The translations under genes were made by a program, and so were the position numbers. The notes under the pieces were generated by a model. It made no database searches. It was not told the DNA's origin and saw nothing but the letters and a program-made list of their open reading frames with translations. Of a stretch of 64,000 nt of DNA, positions 8,263-16,501 are shown piece by piece (the stretch's first letter is position 1; the number at the start of each line of letters is the position of its first letter). Origin of the DNA: CADCTB01 sp964479465 (GTDB lineage: Bacteria; Actinomycetota; Acidimicrobiia; Acidimicrobiales; AC-14); the NCBI GenBank assembly GCA_964479465.1, contig CAYZMG010000004.1, positions 1 to 64,000 on the forward strand, given 5' to 3'.

Positions 8263-8724
8263 CTATGCCTTCCTGAGCACGGGACGGCCGAACCGGGAGC
8301 GGGCCTCTTCGACGTCGCCCGGCTTCTTCCTTCCCCGCTTCTGCCATACGGACCACAGGTACATCTGACCACCGAGGAAGACGATGTACAGCACGGTGGC
8401 GACGATGTCTCGGATGGCTTGGTAGTTGATCAGGATCCGGCCGGTGCCACCGAGGGCCTTGGAGTCGTTGCCCCACACCACGCCGGCGGAGGAGATGCCG
8501 ACGAGCAGCTTGTCGGGCCGCCAGAGCAGCTCGTTGTCGGCATAGGTGAGCCACTGGTGGGGGACGATGCCGTAGGCCAGGAGCATCAGGCCGAACACAT
8601 ACGCGCTCGCAACCATCGCCTCGCCCCAGGTGACGGGGGTGCCGAGGGGCCGGCGGGCGCCGACGTACATGCAGATGGCGACACCGAGGGCCAAGATGAT
8701 CATCGAACTGACGAACGCAGCCAC
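8263..8724 (-). CDS. Small membrane protein opening the bc operon
   Basis: About 153 residues with three hydrophobic helices (near 2-24, 38-62 and 113-132) and a basic C-terminal tail. I know no named family for it. The start is placed at GTG 8724 because GGGAGG lies five bases upstream; longer in-frame starts reach 8751. It stops four bases before the ferredoxin gene and is therefore probably its membrane partner. First gene of the operon that runs to 3516, and divergent from the cytochrome c gene at 8914. Confidence 0.78.
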   Translation of the reverse strand: MAAFVSSMIILALGVAICMYVGARRPLGTPVTWGEAMVASAYVFGLMLLAYGIVPHQWLTYADNELLWRPDKLLVGISSAGVVWGNDSKALGGTGRILINYQAIRDIVATVLYIVFLGGQMYLWSVWQKRGRKKPGDVEEARSRFGRPVLRKA

Positions 8725-8913
8725 CTGCACCTCCCTCGTGAACGCGATCACATTCTACGCAGGGGCCTGGCTCTGGACGAGTCGGCCCTGCGCGTTCTCC
8801 CTAGTTCAGCAGCCCGGAGCCAGCGCAGCCAATCTGGGCGTGCGGGCCGACGAAATCCGGCTCTCCAAGGGCCTGCTTGGCTTCGGTGTGCCAGGTACGC
8901 GTACATTCGTGGC
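8725..8913. promoter_or_regulatory. Divergent intergenic region between the bc operon and a cytochrome c gene
   Basis: About 190 bp that must hold promoters for both the bc operon (minus) and the cytochrome c gene (plus). I see no convincing -35/-10 pair, operator palindrome or riboswitch in it, so it is noted by position only. Confidence 0.4.
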
Positions 8914-9549
8914 GTGACGGAGGTTCCCGACTACCTGCTCGAGCGGTCGCGGCAACGCCGCGCCGCCCTCGGCCTGCCCGGCGGCGAGGCTCCGGCCGGC
9001 GGCGACGGTGGCGCGGCGTCGCCCGCGGCGTCGTCGTCAGTGGCGACCGCAACCGCTCCGGCCGCCCCCCAGCCTGCGGCCGCCGCCACAGCCACTTCGG
9101 TAGTCACCGACCCCGAACCCGAGGTTCCGGTCGAAACCGGCCCCCGCAGCGGCATTCCCTGGTGGATGATGCCCGTGCTGCTCATCCTGCCCTTCTGGGC
9201 CATGACCTACATGGGCGCCTTCGCCGAGCCGGAGGGCGCGGCCGGCCCTCGCACCGGCCCCCAGATCTACGCCTCGGCCGGCTGCGGCAGCTGCCACGGT
9301 CCCTCCGGCGGCGGCGGCGTCGGCCCGAAGCTCTCCGGCGGCGATACCAAGCTCACCTTCCCCAACGTCGAGGAAATGATCACCTGGATCTCCGAGGGCT
9401 CCTCTTCCTCCCGGGGCCAGCCCTACGGCGACCCCGGCCGGCCCGGCGGCCAGCGGCCGGCGGCTTCCGGCGGCATGCCGGCCTTCGCCGGCCAGCTGAC
9501 ACCAGAGGAGATCGCCACCGTCACGGAGTACATCCGGGAGCAGATGTAG
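8914..9549 (+). CDS. Membrane-anchored monoheme cytochrome c
   Basis: 211 residues. Residues 1-20 follow the pattern x-x-E-V-P-x-x-L-L-x-R-S-x-x-R-R-A-A-L-G shared with the cytochrome b subunit at 6184-6972; an Ala/Pro-rich linker follows, then one membrane helix (WWMMPVLLILPFWAM, about residue 85-105), then a class I cytochrome c domain with CGSCH and a probable methionine ligand in GGMPAF. GTG start at 8914. Electron carrier on the outer face, likely between the bc complex and oxidase. The linker before the helix means that the N-terminal motif lies on the cytoplasmic side. Confidence 0.88.
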   Translation: MTEVPDYLLERSRQRRAALGLPGGEAPAGGDGGAASPAASSSVATATAPAAPQPAAAATATSVVTDPEPEVPVETGPRSGIPWWMMPVLLILPFWAMTYMGAFAEPEGAAGPRTGPQIYASAGCGSCHGPSGGGGVGPKLSGGDTKLTFPNVEEMITWISEGSSSSRGQPYGDPGRPGGQRPAASGGMPAFAGQLTPEEIATVTEYIREQM

Positions 9550-9583
9550 GACGGCCATCCACGACACCACCGCCGGCGGTGCC

Positions 9584-10825
9584 ATGCACGACGTTCTGGT
9601 CGTCGGCGGCGGCCCGTCGGGCGCCGCGTGCGCCTACTGGCTGGCCGAGGCCGGCCATGACGTGCTCGTCGTCGAGAAGAAGAACTACCCCCGGGAGAAG
9701 ACCTGCGGCGACGGGCTGACCCCCCGGGCCGTGCGCCAGCTCGACGACATGGGCCTGGCCGACCAGCTGGCCCGCCACCACCGCTTCACCGGCCTCCGGT
9801 CCGTCGCCTTCGGCATGGAGCTGGAGCTGGAGTGGCCCGACGTCCCCGGCATGCCCCGCCACGGCTACGTCGTCACCCGCCACGACCTCGACGAGGCGGT
9901 GGCCCTGCGGGCGGAGAAGGCCGGCGCCACCCTCTGGCAGGGTGCCGAGGCCCTCGAGCCGGTCTTCATCGACGGGGTAGTCCGGGGAGCCGTCGTGAAG
10001 GACAAGGCCTCGGGCGAGAAGAAGGAGGCTCGAGCCAAGTATGTGGTCGTGGCCGACGGGGCCAACTCCCGCTTCGGGCGAGCGCTGGGCACGACGCGCA
10101 ACCGGGACTGGCCCCAGGGCATGGCCATCCGCGGGTACTTCACCTCCGATCGCCACGACGAGCCCTGGATCGAGTCGCACCTCGACGTGCGGGACAAGGA
10201 CGGCAACGTCCTGCCCGGCTACGGCTGGATCTTCCCGGTGGGCGACGGCCGGGTGAATGTCGGCATCGGATTGCTGTCCACCTTCAGCCAGTGGAAGGAG
10301 GTGAACACCACCAAGCTGATGGAGTCGTTCGTCTCCTCCCCGCAGTGCGCGGCCTGGGGCATCCGGCCCGAGACCTCCTGCGGTGCTCCCACCGGCGGGC
10401 GCCTGCCCATGGGGCTCGCCGTCGGGCCGTGGACGGGGCCGACCTGGATCGGCACCGGCGACGCCATCGGCGCCATCAACCCCTTCAACGGTGAGGGCAT
10501 CGCCTACGCCTACGAGACCGGGCGGATGGCTGCCACCCACCTCGACCGCGCCCTGACCTCGGGCGACGCGCTGGCGCTCAGGGGCTACGACAAGGAGATC
10601 CAGGCCACCTACGCCCTGTACTTCAAGGTGGCCCGGGCCTTCGTGAAGATCATCGGCCGGCCCAAGCTGATGCGGGCCATGGTCGGCACGGGCATGCACT
10701 CCCGCACGCTCATGGAGTGGGTGCTGCGGATCATGGCCAACCTGCTGCGGCCCGACGAGCTGGGGCCGGCAGAGGCCGCCTACCGGGCGGTGGCGGCGCT
10801 GGCGCGGGTCGTCCCGGAGCGTTAG
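9584..10825 (+). CDS. Geranylgeranyl reductase family FAD-dependent oxidoreductase
   Basis: 413 residues, FAD-binding Rossmann motif at the start (VLVVGGGPSGAACAYWLAEAG), then EKKNYPREKTCGDGLTPRAV, the family's active-site region, and the second nucleotide motif WIGTGDAIGAINPFNGEGIAYA. Members reduce polyprenyl chains of archaeal lipids, chlorophyll or menaquinone (MenJ of mycobacteria). In this menaquinone-using respiratory neighbourhood, saturation of a menaquinone isoprene unit is the likely role, but substrate is inferred. ATG at 9584; followed after two bases by the next gene. Confidence 0.88.
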   Translation: MHDVLVVGGGPSGAACAYWLAEAGHDVLVVEKKNYPREKTCGDGLTPRAVRQLDDMGLADQLARHHRFTGLRSVAFGMELELEWPDVPGMPRHGYVVTRHDLDEAVALRAEKAGATLWQGAEALEPVFIDGVVRGAVVKDKASGEKKEARAKYVVVADGANSRFGRALGTTRNRDWPQGMAIRGYFTSDRHDEPWIESHLDVRDKDGNVLPGYGWIFPVGDGRVNVGIGLLSTFSQWKEVNTTKLMESFVSSPQCAAWGIRPETSCGAPTGGRLPMGLAVGPWTGPTWIGTGDAIGAINPFNGEGIAYAYETGRMAATHLDRALTSGDALALRGYDKEIQATYALYFKVARAFVKIIGRPKLMRAMVGTGMHSRTLMEWVLRIMANLLRPDELGPAEAAYRAVAALARVVPER

Positions 10826-10827
10826 CC

Positions 10828-11178
10828 GTGAAACACGTCTCGGCGGAGCGGTTCGAGGAGCTGGTCGCCGACGCCCTCGACGAGATACCGGAGGAGCTCG
10901 GGCGCCTCATGGACAACGTCTGGGTCACGGTGGAGGACGTTCCCGAGGAAGGGCCAGGCCTGCTCGGGCTCTACAGCGGCGTGCCGCTGACCGAGCGGGA
11001 CAGCGGGTACGCCGGCATGGTGATGCCCGACCGGATCACGCTCTACCGGATTCCCATCTGCGCCATGTGCCGGACCGAGGCGCAGGTGGTCGAGGTGGTG
11101 CGGGACACCGTCATCCACGAGGTCGCCCACCACTTCGGCATCGACGACGACCGCCTCGACGAACTCGGGTGGGCGTGA
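10828..11178 (+). CDS. Small zincin-like metallopeptidase family protein
   Basis: 116 residues with the zinc-binding signature HEVAHHFGIDDDRLDELG near the C-terminus, characteristic of the Zincin_1 (DUF1025) family of short actinobacterial and proteobacterial proteins. Family function is unknown; some members lie next to deacetylase or respiration genes. GTG start at 10828 is two bases after the reductase stop. Its own stop overlaps the next start (GTGA). No signal peptide, so it is cytoplasmic. Confidence 0.85.
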   Translation: MKHVSAERFEELVADALDEIPEELGRLMDNVWVTVEDVPEEGPGLLGLYSGVPLTERDSGYAGMVMPDRITLYRIPICAMCRTEAQVVEVVRDTVIHEVAHHFGIDDDRLDELGWA

Positions 11179-12188
11179 CGCTCCAGCTCCTCCTGGAAAC
11201 CCACCCCGCCTGCCTGGAGCACGACGCCGGCCCCGGGCACCCGGAGCGGCCGGCGAGGGTGGTGGCGGCCGTGGAGGGCATCGAGGGGGCGGGGCTGGGC
11301 GACTCGCTGGTGCGGGTGGAACCCCGGCTGGCGACGGTGGAGGAGCTGGCGCTCGTCCATGCCCCCACCTACGTCGAGGCCATCAGGCAGTTCTGCGCCC
11401 GTGGCGGCGGGTCGCTCGACATCGACACCGGCGCCGGCCCCGGGTCCTGGGCGGCCGCCCTGGTGGCCGCCGGCGCCGGCCTGGACGCCGTCGAGCGGCT
11501 GGAACGGGGCGAGGCCGGCGCCGCCTTTTGCGCCGTGCGCCCACCGGGCCACCACGCCCTCGCCCACCGGGCGATGGGGTTCTGCCTGTTCAACAACGTC
11601 GCCGTATGCGCCGCTGTGCTGGCCGAGCGGGGCGAGCGGGTGCTGATCGTCGACTGGGACGCCCACCACGGCAACGGCACCCAGGACATGTTCTACGACG
11701 ACGGCCGGGTGCTCTACCTGTCCGTCCACCAGTCGCCCTTCTACCCCTTCACCGGCCGTATCGAGGAGCGGGGCGCCGGCGCCGGCGAGTGGCTGACGGT
11801 CAACTTCCCCGTGCCCTGGGGCACCACGGGCGACGTCTACCTCGCGGCGATGGACGGGATCGCGCCGGCGGTGAAGGCCTTCAAGCCGACGTGGGTACTG
11901 GTGTCGTGCGGCTTCGACTCCCATGCGGAGGATCTGCTGTGCTCCCTCGGCCTGCGGGAAGGCGACTACGCCGACCTCACCCGCCGGTGCGCCGGCCTGG
12001 TGCCGGCGGGGCGCTGCATCCTGTTCCTGGAGGGCGGCTACAACACCGACGCCATCGCCAGCTCGGCGGCGGCGTGCGCGCAGGCGCTGGTGGGCGCCGA
12101 GGCCGAGGGCCGGAGGACGGCCGGCGGGCCGGGCATGGATGTGGTCGACACCGTCGTGGCCGCCCTCACCCGCCCGTACGAGGGCTGA
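11175..12188 (+). CDS. Histone deacetylase family (class II/acetylpolyamine amidohydrolase-like) protein
   Basis: 337 residues. The zinc-dependent deacetylase core is complete: RPPGHHA, FCLFNNVAVCA, the zinc ligands in DWDAHHGNGTQ, and a downstream SCGFDSH, with GGYN near the end. Such bacterial enzymes remove acetyl groups from small amines or proteins. GTG at 11175 overlaps the preceding stop. The last 23 bp are antisense to the end of hemL. Substrate unknown. Confidence 0.9.
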   Translation: MTLQLLLETHPACLEHDAGPGHPERPARVVAAVEGIEGAGLGDSLVRVEPRLATVEELALVHAPTYVEAIRQFCARGGGSLDIDTGAGPGSWAAALVAAGAGLDAVERLERGEAGAAFCAVRPPGHHALAHRAMGFCLFNNVAVCAAVLAERGERVLIVDWDAHHGNGTQDMFYDDGRVLYLSVHQSPFYPFTGRIEERGAGAGEWLTVNFPVPWGTTGDVYLAAMDGIAPAVKAFKPTWVLVSCGFDSHAEDLLCSLGLREGDYADLTRRCAGLVPAGRCILFLEGGYNTDAIASSAAACAQALVGAEAEGRRTAGGPGMDVVDTVVAALTRPYEG

Positions 12189-13437
12189 CTTCGGAGGCTG
12201 CGGCCGCGGCCAGGTCGACCGTGCGCTCGATCTCCCGGTGGGTGTGGGCCAGGCTCGGGAACAGGGCCTCGAAGGGACTGGGGGCCAAGGCGACCCCCCG
12301 GTCGAGCATGTGGTGGAAGAAGGCGGCGTAGGCCTTGGCGTCGGACTCCTTCGACGTGGCGAAGTCGGTGGGCGGCGTAGGGCTGAAGAACAGTCCGAGC
12401 AGGGGGCCGACGACTGGGACCGACACGGGCAGGCCGGCCTCGGCGATCACCTGGGACAGGCCGGCGGCCAGCTCGGCGGCCCGACCCGACAGCTGGGCGT
12501 AGGCCCCGTCGTCGAGCAGCTCCAGCACCGCCAGGCCGGCGGCGGTGGCCAGCGGGTTCCCGGACAGGGTGCCGGCCTGGTACACCGGCCCCTCAGGGGC
12601 CAGGCAGGCCATCACGTCGGCCCGACCGCCGAATGCGGCGAGCGGGAGGCCACCGCCGATGACCTTGCCCATGCAGGTGAGGTCGGGCGTGATGGCGAAC
12701 CGCTCCTGGGCACCGCCCCGACCCAGGCGGAAGCCGGTGATGACCTCGTCGAAGATCAGCAGGGCGCCGGCGGTGTCGCACGCAGCCCGCAGGCCGGCGA
12801 GGAAGCCTTCCGCCGGCGCCACCAGGCCCATATTGGCGGCGACGGGCTCCACCAGCACCGCGGCCACGTCGTCACCGATCGTCGGGACGACGTTGTAGGG
12901 CACGACCACCGTGTCGGCCACCGCGGAGGCGGGCACGCCGGCCGACGCCGGCACGCCATGGGTGGCCAGGCCGCTGCCGCCGGCGGCGAGCAGGGTGTCG
13001 GAGTGGCCGTGGTAGCAGCCCTCGAAGACCACCACCTTGTCCCGGCCGGTGTAGCCCCGGGCCACCCGCACAGCGGTCATGGTCGCCTCGGTCCCGCTGG
13101 AGACCAGCCGGACTTTCTCGCACGACGGCATGCGCTCCCGGATGGCCTCGGCCAGCAGCACCTCGCGCTCGGTCGGCGCCCCGTAGGACGTGCCGTCGGC
13201 CGCGGCCCGCTGCACGGCCTCGACCACCTTCGGGTGGGCGTGTCCGAGGATCGACGCCCCCCAGGACTGCACGTAGTCGGTGTAGCGCCGGCCGCCGACG
13301 TCCCAGACGTAGGCCCCCTCGGCCCGGGCCACGAAGTACGGCGTACCGCCCACGGAGCGGAACGACCGCACCGGCGAGTCCACGCCCCCCGGGATGACCC
13401 GCTGGGCCCGGGCGAACCACTCCTCGTTGGTGCTCAC
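12166..13437 (-). CDS. hemL: Glutamate-1-semialdehyde 2,1-aminomutase
   Basis: 423 residues, PLP enzyme that converts glutamate-1-semialdehyde to 5-aminolevulinate in the C5 haem pathway. Fold-type I motifs are visible: SSGTEATMTAVR, GCYHGHSD, LIFDEVITGFR and the PLP lysine in TCMGKVIGGGLPLAAFGGR. GTG start at 13437. Upstream of it lies a hairpin repeat and hemB. The 3' end overlaps the convergent deacetylase gene by 23 bp. Confidence 0.96.
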   Translation of the reverse strand: MSTNEEWFARAQRVIPGGVDSPVRSFRSVGGTPYFVARAEGAYVWDVGGRRYTDYVQSWGASILGHAHPKVVEAVQRAAADGTSYGAPTEREVLLAEAIRERMPSCEKVRLVSSGTEATMTAVRVARGYTGRDKVVVFEGCYHGHSDTLLAAGGSGLATHGVPASAGVPASAVADTVVVPYNVVPTIGDDVAAVLVEPVAANMGLVAPAEGFLAGLRAACDTAGALLIFDEVITGFRLGRGGAQERFAITPDLTCMGKVIGGGLPLAAFGGRADVMACLAPEGPVYQAGTLSGNPLATAAGLAVLELLDDGAYAQLSGRAAELAAGLSQVIAEAGLPVSVPVVGPLLGLFFSPTPPTDFATSKESDAKAYAAFFHHMLDRGVALAPSPFEALFPSLAHTHREIERTVDLAAAAASEVSPRTGG

Positions 13438-13445
13438 AGCCGAAC

Positions 13446-13485
13446 TGGCTGCAGTGACGGTCGTATCCGACCGCCAGTGCAGCCA
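13446..13485. repeat. Intergenic hairpin repeat, copy 1 (between hemB and hemL)
   Basis: Inverted repeat with 18-bp arms 13446-13463 and 13468-13485 (16 of 18 pair) and the 4-nt loop TATC. The 50 bp 13441-13490 match 38981-39030 at 45 positions, including the flanks CGAAC and AACG. Lies nine bases upstream of the hemL start on the transcribed strand. It may be a transcript-processing or attenuating hairpin, or a small dispersed element. Confidence 0.75.
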
Positions 13486-13504
13486 GAACGATGGGGGTGG
13501 GAGG

Positions 13505-14482
13505 TCACAGCGCTTCCGCCAGCTCGCGGGCCAGGTAGGTGAGGATGAAATCGGCGCCGGCCCGCTTGATGGCGGTGAGCTGCTCCAGCGCCACCGCCGG
13601 CCCGTCGATCCAGCCCCGCTCGGCCGCGGCCTTGAGCATCGAGTACTCGCCGGACACGTGGTAGGCGGCGACGGGCACGTCGAAGCGGGCCCGGACGGCG
13701 GCGATCACGTCGAGGTAGGCCACCGCCGGCTTCACCATGACCATGTCTGCCCCCTCGGCGACATCGAGAGCGACCTCGACCAGGGCCTCGCGGGGGTTCC
13801 GGTAGTCCTCCTGGTAGGTCTTGCGGTCGCCGCCGGCGGCAATCTGCACATCGACCGCCTCCCGGAACGGGCCGTAGAGGGGCGAGGCGAACTTGGCCGC
13901 GTAGGCCAGGATGGCGGTTGCCTCGAAGCCGGCCGAGTCGAGGGCGGCGCGGATGGCGGCGACCTGGCCGTCCATCATCCCGGAGGGGGCGACGACGCCG
14001 GCGCCGGCCTCGGCCTGGGCCACGGCCACGCGGGCGTAGAGCTCCAGCGTGGCGTCGTTGTCGACCGTTCCGTCGGCCGCCTGCACCCCGCAGTGGCCCG
14101 ACGACGTGTACTCGTCGAGGCAGAGGTCGGCCATGACCACCAGCTCGTCGCCCACCTCGTCACGGATGTCGGCCAGGCCGAGCTGGGCGATGCCGGCGGG
14201 ATCCCACGCCGCCGACCCGTCGGCGGACTTCGCCGCCGGCACGCCGAACAGGATCACCGCCGGCACCCCCAGGTCGGCCAGGACCCGCACTTCCTTGCGG
14301 AGGGACTCCCGGGTGTGCTGGACGACGCCGGGCATGGAGGCGATCGGCTGCGGGGCCTCGATGCCCTCCCGCAGGAACAGGGGAGCCACCAGGTCGTCGA
14401 CGGAGAGCCGGGTGTCGGCCACAAGCCGGCGCAGGGCCGGCGTGCGGCGGAGGCGCCGCATCCGCCGGGCGGGGAAGGTCAC
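13505..14482 (-). CDS. hemB: Porphobilinogen synthase (5-aminolevulinate dehydratase)
   Basis: 325 residues, condenses two 5-aminolevulinates to porphobilinogen. The metal/cysteine loop is visible in MADLCLDEYTSSGHCG, and the active-site lysines in YAAKFASPLYGPFRE and MVMVKPAVAYLD. GTG 14482 is chosen as start since GAAGAGG lies eight bases upstream and the protein then begins at the usual place before RMRRLRRTPALR. Upstream longer frames run into the oppositely oriented gene at 14573 and are unlikely. Confidence 0.95.
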   Translation of the reverse strand: MTFPARRMRRLRRTPALRRLVADTRLSVDDLVAPLFLREGIEAPQPIASMPGVVQHTRESLRKEVRVLADLGVPAVILFGVPAAKSADGSAAWDPAGIAQLGLADIRDEVGDELVVMADLCLDEYTSSGHCGVQAADGTVDNDATLELYARVAVAQAEAGAGVVAPSGMMDGQVAAIRAALDSAGFEATAILAYAAKFASPLYGPFREAVDVQIAAGGDRKTYQEDYRNPREALVEVALDVAEGADMVMVKPAVAYLDVIAAVRARFDVPVAAYHVSGEYSMLKAAAERGWIDGPAVALEQLTAIKRAGADFILTYLARELAEAL

Positions 14483-14572
14483 TTGGCCCACCTCTTCGAG
14501 GATGGGCCCAGTGAATGCTCGCTGGACCGTTCTCCCGGACCGGTCATCCGTCCAGCGTACGGTGTGCGGCAT

Positions 14573-15025
14573 ATGAGACTCCAGAGCGCCATGCTCGCGG
14601 ACGCCGCCCGCGTGGCCGACAACAAGCTGTACGTGTTCGGCGGGCAGTGGGACCGCCTCTACACCCACTCCTTCCCGGCCACCCACGCCGCCCTCACCGT
14701 GGTGCTCGTCATCGAGGTCTCCTACGCCGAGGCGCTCACTGACCACCACTTGCGCGTCGCCCTCATGCGCGACGGCGCGCCCATCGGCCCCGAGGCTCGG
14801 GGCGTCATCAACGTCGGCCACGCGCCCGGCACCATGCCCGGGGCGCCCTCCTATGTGCCGATCGCCCTGCCCTTCGACCAGATCGTCTTCCCCAACGCCG
14901 GCCGGTTCGAGTGGGTCGTGTCCCTCAACGACGAGCCGATGGGCTTCATCCCCCTGGAGGTCACCCTCGCCCCCGGCGGCGCCATGGAGGAGCCGGCAGA
15001 GGACAGAGGCCCCTTCAGCACCTGA
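14573..15025 (+). CDS. DUF6941-like protein
   Basis: 150 residues, no signal peptide. Composition and pattern (MRLQSAMLADAARVADNKLYVFGGQWDRL) resemble actinobacterial DUF6941 proteins, which have a beta-sandwich-like layout and unknown role. It is the only plus-strand gene within the haem cluster, placed between hemB and cobA/hemD. TACGGT at 14558-14563 lies nine bases before the ATG, suggesting a near-leaderless promoter of its own. Confidence 0.7.
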   Translation: MRLQSAMLADAARVADNKLYVFGGQWDRLYTHSFPATHAALTVVLVIEVSYAEALTDHHLRVALMRDGAPIGPEARGVINVGHAPGTMPGAPSYVPIALPFDQIVFPNAGRFEWVVSLNDEPMGFIPLEVTLAPGGAMEEPAEDRGPFST

Positions 15026-15042
15026 GGGCCGCTTCAGCTTTG

Positions 15043-16479
15043 TCAGGCGGCGCCCAGGACGCCGACCAGCGCGTCGACCAACCCGTCGACGGTGTGCTCG
15101 GTGGCCACCACGGTGACGGGCACCCCGTGCTCGGACGCGGTGGCGGCGGTGACCGGGCCGATGCAGGCGACGACGGGCGGCAGGGTCGCGCCGAGGGCCA
15201 GCCACGACGTGACCGTGGACGACGACGTGAAGGCGATGGCGTCGGCCTTGGCCGCCGCGGCCAGGGCCTCGTCAGTGGGCTGCGCCGGCACGGTGCGGTA
15301 GGCGTCGACCACGTCGACCCTCCAGCCCTTGGCCCGCAGGCCCTCGGCCAGGACCGGCCGGGCCGCCGCCGCCTGGGGGATCAGCACCTGGCCGGCGCCG
15401 GCCGGGAACGCCTCCACCAGGGCTTCGGCCACCGCCGAGGGCGGCACCAGGTCGGCCACCACACCCCGGGCGGCGAGGGCGCCGGCGGTGCCCGGCCCGA
15501 CGGCGGCGACCTGCGCGGCACCGAACGCCCGCGCGTCACGGAGGCCGGCGAACGTGCGCTCCACCGCGTTGACCGACGTGAACGCCACCCAGTCATAGGC
15601 CGCCGGCGCCGCGGCCCGGAGCGCCTCGCCACCGTCGGCCGGTTCCGCGATCTCGATGGTCGGCAGCTCGACGGTCTCCGCCCCCAGGGCCTGCAGCTTC
15701 TCGACCAGGTTCGACGCCTGGGCCCGCGCCCGGGTGACGACCACCCGCCGGCCAAAGAGCGGCCGACCCTCGAACCACCGGAGGTCCAACCCGGCCACCT
15801 TGCCGATGACGATGGTGACCGGCGGCTCCAGCGTCACCTCGCCCAGCTCGCCGAGGGTGGTGCGCACCGTGCGCTGGCCCGGCCGCGTGCCCCACCGAAC
15901 CGCGGCCACCGGCGTCGACGCCGGCAGCCCGCCGGCTTGGAGACGGGCGGCGATCTCGGCCCGGTGAGCCACGCCCATGAGGACGACGATGGTGTCGGCC
16001 GCCCGGGCCAGGGCGTCCCAGTCAACGTCGTCGTCCACCGCGTGGCGGCTGTGCCCGGTCACCACGGTGAACGACGTGGACAGGGCCCGGTGGGTCACCG
16101 GGATGCCGGCGTAGGCGGGAACCGCCACCGCGGCGGAGATGCCCGGCACGACCTCGAACGGCACGCCGGCGGCGGCCAGGGCCTGGGCCTCCTCGCCGCC
16201 TCGCCCGAAGACGAACGGGTCGCCGCCCTTCAGGCGCACAACGCACTGGCCGCGCAAGCCCCGGTCGACCAGCAGGGCGTTGATCTCCTCCTGGGCCACG
16301 GGCGCGCCCGGCGACTTCCCAACGTCGACCCGCTCGGCGCCGGCCGGCGCCAGGTCCAGCAGCGAGATCTCCGACAGCCGGTCGTGCACCACCACGTCGG
16401 CCCGGGCCAGGAGCTCGGCGCCGCGCCGGGTGAGCAGGCCGGGGTCCCCCGGCCCTGCCCCCACCAAATACACGGTCAC
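15043..16479 (-). CDS. cobA-hemD: Uroporphyrinogen-III C-methyltransferase/uroporphyrinogen-III synthase fusion
   Basis: 478 residues in two domains. Residues 1-240 are a SAM-dependent uroporphyrinogen-III methyltransferase (VYLVGAGPGDPGLLT, RLKGGDPFVFGRGGEE, VVPGISAA); residues 250-478 are uroporphyrinogen-III synthase (GRRVVVTRARAQ, DWVAFTSVNAVE, FTSSSTVTSW). One product both closes the uroporphyrinogen ring and directs it to sirohaem. GTG start at 16479, 22 bases after hemC; an upstream frame extension would overlap hemC. The fusion is typical of actinobacteria and firmicutes. Confidence 0.94.
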   Translation of the reverse strand: MTVYLVGAGPGDPGLLTRRGAELLARADVVVHDRLSEISLLDLAPAGAERVDVGKSPGAPVAQEEINALLVDRGLRGQCVVRLKGGDPFVFGRGGEEAQALAAAGVPFEVVPGISAAVAVPAYAGIPVTHRALSTSFTVVTGHSRHAVDDDVDWDALARAADTIVVLMGVAHRAEIAARLQAGGLPASTPVAAVRWGTRPGQRTVRTTLGELGEVTLEPPVTIVIGKVAGLDLRWFEGRPLFGRRVVVTRARAQASNLVEKLQALGAETVELPTIEIAEPADGGEALRAAAPAAYDWVAFTSVNAVERTFAGLRDARAFGAAQVAAVGPGTAGALAARGVVADLVPPSAVAEALVEAFPAGAGQVLIPQAAAARPVLAEGLRAKGWRVDVVDAYRTVPAQPTDEALAAAAKADAIAFTSSSTVTSWLALGATLPPVVACIGPVTAATASEHGVPVTVVATEHTVDGLVDALVGVLGAA

Positions 16480-16501
16480 CGAAGGTGGCCCACGCAGAGA
16501 G

